DNA from: Maribacter aquivivus
GTDB taxonomy: Bacteria; Bacteroidota; Bacteroidia; Flavobacteriales; Flavobacteriaceae
Assembly (NCBI RefSeq): GCF_900142175.1
Contig: NZ_FQZX01000001.1
Span: 2,309,345 to 2,373,344, forward strand
Length of the DNA stretch: 64,000 bases
Reading direction: 5' to 3'
Made by a program: the position numbers and the translations under genes. Shown in pieces: positions 26,301 to 34,371 of the stretch. The stretch's first letter is position 1. The number at the start of each line of letters is the position of its first letter. A model generated the notes under the pieces. That model ran no database searches and had not been told where the DNA came from. It was given only the letters and a program-made list of their open reading frames with translations.

Positions 26301-28656
26301 TAAAGAAGTTCTTCTCTTAAAAAAAGCCCTTGAGCGCCAGAAAAAAGCGCGTAAACAGGCAGAGAATATCTTAGAGGAAAAATCTAAGGAGCTCTATGAT
26401 GTTACTAGTCATTTAAGAGAAACTAATAGTAAACTCGAAAATTTACTAAGCGAAAAAACATCTGAATTAGATGGTATTTTTATAAATATTATCGATCCTT
26501 ACGTGGTAATGGATCTACAATTCAATGTTATTAATATGAACAGATCTGCTAAAGAATTTTTGCAGTTTGATCATAATGATAAGGTAGTAAACCTTTCGCA
26601 ATTTATACATCCAGATTTTATGGAGTATACCCAAGAATCGATGAGATCGATGATTGAGGTAGGTAGCTTAAAAAATTATCGTGCCAAAATTATTCTTGAT
26701 AATGGTGTAGAAAAATGGGTGCAAATTAACGCAAGTCTAGTATATGACAAAAATCAAAGACCAATTGCTGCACAAGGTATCATTAGAGATATTACCCAAG
26801 AAAGCGAAGTAAAAAGACTAGTTGCTGAACAAAAGGCGCAATTAGATATTATAGTAGAGAATTCTCCTTTAGGTATTGTTTTAGCCGTTGACGGAGTAAT
26901 TCTTAAGACCAATAATACTTTTGTTGATATGCTTGGTTATCATGAAAGCGGGCTCAAAAATATTTCTTTCAAATCAATTTCAGAACCAGAAAATGTAGCA
27001 GATTCTCTAAATCAACTTGATGAAATGTGTGCCGGTAGAATTGAAAAATTTACCGAAATTTGGAAGTTTGCTAGAAAAGATGGTTCTACTATAATGGCTA
27101 AAACCAGAATTTCAGCGATACATGATGATCATAGAAAAAAAGATTATCAGGTAGCTATTATAGAAGATATTTCGCATCAACTAGAGGCAGATAGAAAGCT
27201 AGAAGCATCCCAAAATAGATTGGCTGCTCTTATTTCTAATTTACAAACAGGTGTTCTTTTAGAAGACGAGGAAGGTAAAATTGCATTGACCAATCAAAAG
27301 TTCTGTGATTTATTTCATATTAAACAATCTCCTAAGAATATTATTGGCGTTGACTGTGCAGAATCTGAAGAAGAGTATAAAAAGTATTTCAAGAGTCCAA
27401 AAAGCTTTGTTAGTAGAATAGAGGAAATTCTAACTAAAAAAGAAACCGTTTTGGCAGATGAACTTGAAATGATCGATGGTAGAATTTTAGCAAGAGATTT
27501 TATACCTATAGATAATGATGGTGATTACAAGGGGCACTTATGGGCTTATCAAGATATTACCATTTCTAAAAATTATAGAAAGAACTTAGAAAATCAACGA
27601 GAAAAGTATAGTAGTATCATTGCAAACATGAACTTAGGTCTTGTTGAGGTCGATAATGATGATGTTATTCAAATGGTCAACCAAAGCTTTTGTAGTATGT
27701 GTGGCTTTAAAAAAGAAGATCTTATTGGTCAAATTGCTTCTCAAACAATAAAATTTAAGGACGGTAGCCTCATTGAAAAGAAAAATGAAAATAGATTAGG
27801 TGGGGTATCGGATTCTTATGAAGTTGAGGTTTACAATAAAAATAATTCCATTAGACATTGGCTAATTAGTGGTGCGCCTAGGTATGATGATACTGGTGCA
27901 GTTATTGGTTCTATTGGTATACATTTAGATATTACCGATCAAAAATTATTAGAACTTCAAAAAGAAAAATTATTAAAAGATTTAGAGAACAGTAACCAAG
28001 GTTTACAAGAGTATGCCCATATTGTTTCTCATGACCTTAAGTCTCCGTTAAGAAGTATTAGTGCTCTGGCAACTTGGTTAAGTGATGATTATAAAGATGT
28101 TTTAGATGAAGGTGGTAAACAGAATCTTGAGCTTATGCAAGAGAAAGTTGCCTCTATGGATAAACTAATTCATGGTATTTTAGAATATTCTACAGCAAAT
28201 AGTTCTGATTTAGATGATTCTAAAGTAGACCTGAACGAAGTAATAAATGATATAGGCGAGACCATTTATATTCCTGAACATGTGAAATTGGTAATTCCTG
28301 AGACTTTGCCAATTATCATGGCAGATAGAATTAAAGTGCATCAAGTTTTTCAAAATATAATTGGTAATGCGGTTGTGCATATAGAAAGAGAAGTAGGGTT
28401 GGTTGAAGTTCTCTATAAAGACGATGGCGAGTTCTGGCAATTTACCATTAGCGATAATGGGGTAGGTATACCAGAGGAGTATCATAAGAAGATTTTCGAC
28501 ATATTTCAATCTATAGGTAATAATGAAAGGTCTACTGGTATTGGGCTTTCAATAGTTAAGAAAATAGTAGATCGTTACCAAGGTAGCGTTTGGGTAGATA
28601 GCGTTGTTGGGGAAGGAACTCAATTTCATTTTACCATAAAGAAAAACCATAACTAA
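26293..28656 (+). CDS. Multi-PAS histidine kinase, H-NOX partner
   Basis: 787 residues, soluble. A coiled coil (1-55, Lys/Glu-rich) is followed by four PAS-like domains (about 58-175, 180-300, 308-420, 435-555), then HisKA with phospho-acceptor H580 (VSHDLKSPLRSI) and HATPase_c with the N box (NIIGNAV), SDNGVGIP and STGIGLSIVKKI. There is no receiver domain, so it donates phosphate in trans. It overlaps the H-NOX stop by 8 bp, which strongly suggests that H-NOX controls its activity. The PAS domains may add redox or ligand inputs. It has no transmembrane segment, unlike the kinase at 32319. Confidence 0.92.
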   Translation: MDNKEVLLLKKALERQKKARKQAENILEEKSKELYDVTSHLRETNSKLENLLSEKTSELDGIFINIIDPYVVMDLQFNVINMNRSAKEFLQFDHNDKVVNLSQFIHPDFMEYTQESMRSMIEVGSLKNYRAKIILDNGVEKWVQINASLVYDKNQRPIAAQGIIRDITQESEVKRLVAEQKAQLDIIVENSPLGIVLAVDGVILKTNNTFVDMLGYHESGLKNISFKSISEPENVADSLNQLDEMCAGRIEKFTEIWKFARKDGSTIMAKTRISAIHDDHRKKDYQVAIIEDISHQLEADRKLEASQNRLAALISNLQTGVLLEDEEGKIALTNQKFCDLFHIKQSPKNIIGVDCAESEEEYKKYFKSPKSFVSRIEEILTKKETVLADELEMIDGRILARDFIPIDNDGDYKGHLWAYQDITISKNYRKNLENQREKYSSIIANMNLGLVEVDNDDVIQMVNQSFCSMCGFKKEDLIGQIASQTIKFKDGSLIEKKNENRLGGVSDSYEVEVYNKNNSIRHWLISGAPRYDDTGAVIGSIGIHLDITDQKLLELQKEKLLKDLENSNQGLQEYAHIVSHDLKSPLRSISALATWLSDDYKDVLDEGGKQNLELMQEKVASMDKLIHGILEYSTANSSDLDDSKVDLNEVINDIGETIYIPEHVKLVIPETLPIIMADRIKVHQVFQNIIGNAVVHIEREVGLVEVLYKDDGEFWQFTISDNGVGIPEEYHKKIFDIFQSIGNNERSTGIGLSIVKKIVDRYQGSVWVDSVVGEGTQFHFTIKKNHN

Positions 28657-28667
28657 AGATTCACAAA

Positions 28668-29798
28668 ATGAAAATAGTTCAAGGAATAAAAAAACCAAAT
28701 GAATCTTTTGTAATTAAAGATTCTACGCTACTTAATGAACCGTTAGTATTGGTTTTTGGTAATCGATATATTTTAGAAAGTAATCAAATATATACAGAGG
28801 TTAGCAAATTATTTCCAAATGGTCATATCGTTTTTGGTACCACTTCAGGTGAAATTATAGATGATACTGTTTTGGACGGATGCGTTGTTTTAACTGCTAT
28901 TGAATTTGAGAAGAGTTCAATTTTGGTAAAAAGAAGCAATGTGGCAGATTTTAAAAATGATGATAAAAAACTGGGAGAGGGTTTAATAGCTGAGTTCCCT
29001 AAAGAAAATTTAAAGCATTTATTTGTAATATCTGAAGGTAGTACCGTTAATGGTAGTGCTCTTATAGAAGGTTTAGAACATTTAAAAAACACGAGTTTTG
29101 GACTTTCTGGCGGATTATGTGGTGATGATGATCGTTTTGAAAGAACATTGGCATCTTATAATGAAAACCCGAAGGAAGGCGAAATAATAGCTATAGGTTT
29201 TTATGGTGATACCTTAGAAATTACCAGTTCTAATTATGGTGGTTGGACCACTTTTGGACCTGAACGTATTATCACAAAATCTGAAGGTAATCTACTTTTT
29301 GAATTAGATGGTAAACCGGCATTAGATCTTTACAAAACCTACCTAGGTGAAAAGGCAGATGAATTGCCGAAGTCGGCATTGCTTTATCCGTTAAGTGTAA
29401 AAGTAACAGATGATGCAGAGCCTTTGGTTAGAACTATTCTTAATATTGATGAAGTAGAAAATACTATGACACTCGCTGGTGACGTTCCAGAAGGGGCAAG
29501 GGTGCAATTAATGATGTCGTCTGTAGATGATATTGCAAATGGGGCATTTCATGCAGCAGAACTCGCTATGAGTGATAGAAAAAAATCTCCAGAGTTAGCG
29601 TTATTGATTAGTTGTATTGGTAGAAAGTTGGTAATGGATCAACGTACCGAAGAAGAAATCGAAGAAGTTAAAGCAGTAATTGGTGATAATACGGTAATAA
29701 GCGGATTTTACTCCTACGGCGAAATGGCACCTTTTAGCGGTCAAGATAGTTGTAAATTGCACAATCAGACCATGACTCTAACCTTATTTAGCGAATAA
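28668..29798 (+). CDS. FIST-domain protein (NosP-like NO sensor)
   Basis: 376 residues with FIST_N (about 20-215; VFGTTSGEIID, GLSGGLCGDD) and FIST_C (about 220-370; ending GFYSYGEMAPF...LHNQTMTLTLF). FIST proteins of this length are the NosP family, shown in Pseudomonas, Vibrio and Legionella to bind haem and NO and to regulate a co-encoded hybrid kinase. The haem ligand is not settled in the family; the conserved His of LHNQTMT is present here. It is 11 bp after the first kinase and overlaps the second by one base, so it probably pairs with the second. The family call is firm; NO binding is inference. Confidence 0.88.
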   Translation: MKIVQGIKKPNESFVIKDSTLLNEPLVLVFGNRYILESNQIYTEVSKLFPNGHIVFGTTSGEIIDDTVLDGCVVLTAIEFEKSSILVKRSNVADFKNDDKKLGEGLIAEFPKENLKHLFVISEGSTVNGSALIEGLEHLKNTSFGLSGGLCGDDDRFERTLASYNENPKEGEIIAIGFYGDTLEITSSNYGGWTTFGPERIITKSEGNLLFELDGKPALDLYKTYLGEKADELPKSALLYPLSVKVTDDAEPLVRTILNIDEVENTMTLAGDVPEGARVQLMMSSVDDIANGAFHAAELAMSDRKKSPELALLISCIGRKLVMDQRTEEEIEEVKAVIGDNTVISGFYSYGEMAPFSGQDSCKLHNQTMTLTLFSE

Positions 29799-30856
29799 TG
29801 CATTCCCTGTTAAAAAGACAAATTCGAAAATATTTACCAGAAGATCTAAAGGCGCACCCAGAAATGGAAAGTTTTTTAGAAGCTGTAGAAAAATCTTATG
29901 AGAATTTTGATGATAAATTTTCTATGCTTCATAGAGCTTCAGCTATTAGTTCTGACGAACTTTTTGAAGCCAATAAAAGCTTACAGAAAGAGGCATTGCA
30001 ACAAAAGAGTATTCTTGTTTCTCTAGAAAACGCTATTCGTAGTTTAAGAGAGAATTTGAATGATGAAAAGACTATAAAGATTCAAGATGAGTTTAATACA
30101 GAAGAACTTGCAACTTACATAAGTAATTTGGCATCGCAGGTTTCAGAGATGTCAACAGAAAAAGATAAACTTCTAAGTAGTTTAGAAAACCAGAATGAAT
30201 CTTTAAATAATTATGCGCAAATGGTATCGCATGATTTAAAATCGCCTATTCGAAACATCAACGCGTTGATGAGTTGGATAATGGAAGATGAAAAAGATAA
30301 ATTTTCTGATGTTAGTAAAGAAAATTGCTCATTGGTATCTGAAAATCTTACCAAGATGGACAAGCTTATTAGTGGTATTCTAAAACACGCCACAATGGGT
30401 GAAACTGAAGAGCATAAAGTATCGTTTAGTTTAGAAGATAGTCTTAAAGATATTGAACAGACTATTTACGTACCTGAAAACATAACCTTTGAGTATAATG
30501 AAGAATTGCCGGAGATGTTCTTTGAAAGAGCACGTTTAGAGCAATTGTTCATGAATTTATTCACTAATGCTGTAACGGCAACTGAACATGTAGATAAAGG
30601 TGTAATCAAAATTGGTTACGAGCCAGATGACACTTATTGGAAATTCAGTGTTTCAGATAATGGAAAGGGAATACCTGAAAAACATCAAAAAGGAATTTTT
30701 GAGATGTTTAAAAAGCTGGAGACAGCCAATAATGCTACCGGCATCGGACTTGCAATTGTTAAGAAAATTGCGGTACTTTATGAAGGCGATGTTCGGTTAG
30801 AATCAGAAGAAAACGTTGGTACTACGTTTTATATCACATTAAAAAAGAATTCATGA
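29798..30856 (+). CDS. Histidine kinase, FIST/NosP partner
   Basis: 352 residues, soluble. The N-terminal helical region (LPEDLKAHPEMESFLEAVEKSYENFDDKF, then SSDELFEANKSLQ) is the linker commonly found in kinases encoded beside FIST genes. A coiled coil and HisKA with H145 (VSHDLKSPIRNINALM) follow, then HATPase_c with SDNGKGIPE and NATGIGLAIVKKI. There is no PAS, receiver or membrane segment, so sensing must come from a partner. Start codon and FIST stop overlap (TAATG); the stop overlaps the Hpt start by 4 bp. It resembles the C-terminal half of the kinase at 26293, suggesting a shared downstream target. Confidence 0.9.
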   Translation: MHSLLKRQIRKYLPEDLKAHPEMESFLEAVEKSYENFDDKFSMLHRASAISSDELFEANKSLQKEALQQKSILVSLENAIRSLRENLNDEKTIKIQDEFNTEELATYISNLASQVSEMSTEKDKLLSSLENQNESLNNYAQMVSHDLKSPIRNINALMSWIMEDEKDKFSDVSKENCSLVSENLTKMDKLISGILKHATMGETEEHKVSFSLEDSLKDIEQTIYVPENITFEYNEELPEMFFERARLEQLFMNLFTNAVTATEHVDKGVIKIGYEPDDTYWKFSVSDNGKGIPEKHQKGIFEMFKKLETANNATGIGLAIVKKIAVLYEGDVRLESEENVGTTFYITLKKNS

Positions 30857-31173
30857 TAGAACAACCCAACCTTAATTATGTAGATGAACTTGCCGGTGAC
30901 GACATTGCTTTTAGAAATCAGTTTCTTGATATTATTAAAAACGAATTTCCGTTAGAAAAGGAAGAATATTTTGGTCATGTAAAAAATACAAGAGTAAAAG
31001 AAACTGCCGAAATCGTTCATAAGCTAAAACATAAGTTCAATATTTTAGGAATGGAAAATTCTTATAAGCTAGCAGTAGCCTATGAAATGGAATTATTGGA
31101 TGGTAAGCACGATAGTCAATCTAAATTCGTTGAAGTATTAGAAACTATTGAAGAATACATTAAAACAATTTAA
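30853..31173 (+). CDS. Hpt phosphotransfer protein
   Basis: 106 residues, all helical. H56 in EIVHKLKHKFNILGM fits the Hpt motif in which the His is followed by KLK and a Gly nine residues later. Stand-alone Hpt proteins relay phosphate between receivers. Its overlap with the kinase gene and zero-gap join to the LytTR gene place it as the last step from receiver (25278) to regulator (31174). Confidence 0.85.
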   Translation: MIEQPNLNYVDELAGDDIAFRNQFLDIIKNEFPLEKEEYFGHVKNTRVKETAEIVHKLKHKFNILGMENSYKLAVAYEMELLDGKHDSQSKFVEVLETIEEYIKTI

Positions 31174-31884
31174 ATGAACTGTATTATAATCGATGATGAA
31201 GCCACGGCAAGATTAGTTGTAAGGCAATTATGTTCAAAAATACCTGAGCTCGATGTTATTGAAGAATTTGATAATGCCATTTCGGCTATCAAGTTTTTAA
31301 ATCATCAAAATATTGATGTTATCTTTTTAGATATACATATGCCAGGTTTTAGTGGTGTCGATTTTATACAAACGCTTAAGGATCCACCAAAAGTAGTTAT
31401 GACTACTTCTGACACAGATTTCGCAATAGCCGCTTACGAATATGAATGTATTGTTGATTATTTGGTGAAACCCATTACGTTAGAGCGTTTTGAAAAAAGT
31501 ATTGAAAAAATTAAGAATAGTTCTTCTAAAAAGCCACAAGCACAGGTAGCGCCGCAACAAAATTCATCTGAAGATGAAGATTTATATATTAATATTGACC
31601 GAAGATTGATTAAGTTGAAACTCAATGAAATTTTGGTTATCGAAGCCAAAGGCGATTACATTGATGTTAAAACAGAGAAAGAAGACCATAGGGTACATAC
31701 TACCTTGAAAAAAATAAAGGAAAAATTACCTGAAAAGTTGTTTCTGCAAATACACCGATCTTATATCATCAACTTTACCAAAATTATTGATATAGAAGAT
31801 AATAGTGTGCTTATAGCTAAAAATGTGGTGCCCATTAGTAGATCTAATCGTCCAGAATTAATGAGACGTTTAAACCTTCTTTAA
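31174..31884 (+). CDS. LytTR-family response regulator
   Basis: 236 residues. A receiver domain (1-115; D7-D8, phospho-acceptor D53 in FLDIHMPGFSG, Lys in YLVKPITLERF) is linked by a Gln/Ser/Lys-rich hinge (about 116-133) to a LytTR DNA-binding domain (135-236; VIEAKGDYIDV, LQIHRSYIINF, VVPISRSNRPEL). LytTR regulators bind two direct repeats about two helical turns apart. Four matching sites are in this window. It is the only LytTR gene present and the last gene of the H-NOX/NosP operon. It converges with the receiver gene at 31904 with only 19 bp between. Confidence 0.94.
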   Translation: MNCIIIDDEATARLVVRQLCSKIPELDVIEEFDNAISAIKFLNHQNIDVIFLDIHMPGFSGVDFIQTLKDPPKVVMTTSDTDFAIAAYEYECIVDYLVKPITLERFEKSIEKIKNSSSKKPQAQVAPQQNSSEDEDLYINIDRRLIKLKLNEILVIEAKGDYIDVKTEKEDHRVHTTLKKIKEKLPEKLFLQIHRSYIINFTKIIDIEDNSVLIAKNVVPISRSNRPELMRRLNLL

Positions 31885-31903
31885 GCTTTTTATAAAGTCA
31901 TAA

Positions 31904-32317
31904 TCACCAATTTTCGTGGTAAATCTTTTTAAATATTTCTGCTAATTGAACTTTGTTTACAGGCTTAATAACATAACCTGTTAAATCTTCAAAGTCAGAG
32001 GCTCTTTTAATATCGCTATCACGCATAGAAGAGCTTACCATATAGATGTTTACGTCATTATGAATTTTGTCCTTAAGTTTTTTAAACTCGTTTAAAAATC
32101 CCCATCCATCTAAAAATGGCATGTTGATATCTAAGAAAATGACTTCAGGAAGCTCAACTTTTTCATCGGTACATTTAGAAATGTACTCAACAGCTTGTTC
32201 TCCATCCGTAAATGTGCTTACCACCAAATCTTTTGATAATTGATGAATGGTTTTTTCCATTATATATAAATACAGTTCGTCATCATCTACGAGTAAAATA
32301 TTTGGTTTTGTAATCAT
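31904..32317 (-). CDS. Single-domain response regulator
   Basis: 137 residues, a receiver domain only. It has an N-terminal D-D-D acidic cluster, phospho-acceptor D63 in VIFLDINMPFLDGWG, Ser in MVSSSMRD and Lys in YVIKPVNKVQL. It starts 1 bp after the kinase at 32319, so the two form a pair. No output domain is present; it may feed the Hpt or act by protein binding. It has less in common with the receiver at 25278 than paralogues usually do, so it is probably not a recent duplicate. Confidence 0.9.
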   Translation of the reverse strand: MITKPNILLVDDDELYLYIMEKTIHQLSKDLVVSTFTDGEQAVEYISKCTDEKVELPEVIFLDINMPFLDGWGFLNEFKKLKDKIHNDVNIYMVSSSMRDSDIKRASDFEDLTGYVIKPVNKVQLAEIFKKIYHENW

Positions 32318-32318
32318 T

Positions 32319-34106
32319 TTAAAATATTAGTTTAAACGTGGTTCCTACTCCTTCTTTGCTATTAATTGTTATGGTTGCGTTGAGCGCGTCTAGTTGAGAT
32401 TTTACCAGAAATAGTCCCATACCTTTGCCAGAAATATTTCTATGAAATCTTTTGTAGAGTTTAAATACGTTGTCACCATGACGTTCCATATTCAACCCAA
32501 TACCATTATCCCTTACATATAAGACTTTGTGCTTATTTTCTATTGCGGACTCAAATTGTATGTACGAAGAGACATTTTCTCTTTTATATTTAATAGCATT
32601 AGAAATAAAATTATGAACGATGCTTTGCATATAAAATTTTGAATATGAGATATGGTTCCAAGCCGCTAAATTAAGTTGAACTTCAAAACCAGAATTATCT
32701 AAAAGTGTTTCTGTAAATTCATTTTTAACCTCAAGTATCAATTCTTGTAAATCTATATCAACTATTTTTATTTCTTTAGTATCAAGTATAGATACATAGT
32801 CATTTATGTCTTCTGTCAGGTTTGTTATGCTTTTGGCTACTTTATCTAGCTTAGGTAGTAACTGATGTAATATTTCAGGATTTTTTTCTTTTTGTATCAT
32901 CTCAACAATTACAGACATGCTTGTAACTGGTGAGCGTAGGTTATGAGAAATTAAATAGCTGAAATCGCTTAATTGCTTATTTCGAATTTCTAAGCTATTG
33001 TTCATCTCATTGACCATTACATTGTTCTCTTCTAATTGGTCTTTACTTCTAGTCAATAATATATTTTTGCTTTCTAGTTCTTTATAGAATAATTCTTTTT
33101 GTTCTCTATTTTTTTGGTAGATATATGATAACCCAAAAAGAACTAGAATTGTGATAATATTAAATATCATCAGACTTTCATATACAGGTGAAAGGTAATC
33201 TTCGATAACACTTGGTGGTGTTTCTTGCGCAAAAACCCAATTGGTAGGTGTTATTACAGTTAACGAGTCTTTAGAACTACTACCATAAGGCTTTAGCGGT
33301 CCACTTAATACTAATGCTTGTTGAGACCAAATGTGATCGCCATCGACATAGCTACTATCTTTAGTTAAAGTCTTGAATTTGGCAGAGCGAATCTCAGATA
33401 AAATTTTTCCTTTATTGTCGATTTCATAAGGTATGTCTATAGAAGATGTACTTGCAGTTATGATATTTGAATTTTTATCTAATAGATATATATTGTTTTG
33501 TACGATTCGCGACTTCAATTGATCAAGAATTCGCTTCATTTTAAAATTGATAACTACTAAACCAATTTGATTATTTTCGATATCGAAAATTGGAGCAATA
33601 CTTCTAATTACGGGTTTGTAAGGTTTTTCTATAACCCCATTTTCTCGATTCAAACCAATTTGAGATAAATACAATTCATTGCGTTTTAAAGCAAGACCAG
33701 CTTTTACATAATCTCGTTCTCGCTTATTTTGTAAGTTCCCTACCACTATAGAATCTGTACCTTGTCGAACAGCTCTAAAGATTTCTTTACCATGTAGATT
33801 GATTATACGAAATTGGTCGTAATCTGTAATTTTCTTTATCATTTCTAAATACGGTAGCATTATAGCTTCATGCCGCCCCATGGGATCAAAATCTTTTGGA
33901 TATTCTAAAGTTGACCAATAGTGGGTATTATTCAGAAAAGAATGTAATTGTTTTTTAAAATTAATTATTTTGATGGATGTTGCTCGTGCCTGAAATTCTG
34001 ACAATTGCGCTATTTGTTTTTGCTTCTGTGTATAGTATAGAAACACGGTTAAAGCCAATAAAGGAATATATAGGCTAATTAACATTTTAAAAACTCTTTT
34101 CCACAT
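32319..34106 (-). CDS. Membrane sensor histidine kinase with dCache-like domain
   Basis: 595 residues. TM1 is about 8-25 and TM2 about 309-330; between them lies a periplasmic dCache-type sensor (FRIINLHGKEIFRAV, ELYLSQIGLNRENG, PVIRSIAPIFD). A coiled coil leads to HisKA with H388 in SYLISHNLRSPVTS, where Asn replaces the usual acidic residue after His, and HATPase_c (NFISNAIKY, RDNGIGLNM, GKGMGLFLVKSQL). It would detect an extracellular small molecule. It is paired with the adjacent receiver and convergent to the NO-sensing operon, so it may be a second input into the same relay. Confidence 0.88.
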   Translation of the reverse strand: MWKRVFKMLISLYIPLLALTVFLYYTQKQKQIAQLSEFQARATSIKIINFKKQLHSFLNNTHYWSTLEYPKDFDPMGRHEAIMLPYLEMIKKITDYDQFRIINLHGKEIFRAVRQGTDSIVVGNLQNKRERDYVKAGLALKRNELYLSQIGLNRENGVIEKPYKPVIRSIAPIFDIENNQIGLVVINFKMKRILDQLKSRIVQNNIYLLDKNSNIITASTSSIDIPYEIDNKGKILSEIRSAKFKTLTKDSSYVDGDHIWSQQALVLSGPLKPYGSSSKDSLTVITPTNWVFAQETPPSVIEDYLSPVYESLMIFNIITILVLFGLSYIYQKNREQKELFYKELESKNILLTRSKDQLEENNVMVNEMNNSLEIRNKQLSDFSYLISHNLRSPVTSMSVIVEMIQKEKNPEILHQLLPKLDKVAKSITNLTEDINDYVSILDTKEIKIVDIDLQELILEVKNEFTETLLDNSGFEVQLNLAAWNHISYSKFYMQSIVHNFISNAIKYKRENVSSYIQFESAIENKHKVLYVRDNGIGLNMERHGDNVFKLYKRFHRNISGKGMGLFLVKSQLDALNATITINSKEGVGTTFKLIF

Positions 34107-34371
34107 ATAAGCTCGATTAGAGTTTCATTTTCAATTTTTGCTCTCGAATAATAAATGCGTCTTAGACTCACACTAAAGTAAGTAAAATTCTTACAAACAA
34201 TTAATTTTTTATAGAGAAAATCAACTATTTGTGCCTATTTTTTATAAGAACTCTCAAACATTATGTAGGATATATTTATAAGTATCAACTGTGTGGTTTT
34301 ATGCATTGAAATAGTCATTTCAATATCTAAATGATACTATTTAAAATGTAAATTATGCAGTGATATTTAAA

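Noticed and set aside
34107..34371. Small gene or ncRNA upstream of the dCache kinase
   Set aside because: The 265 bases are AT-rich with only short broken frames and no stable hairpin with a T-tail.
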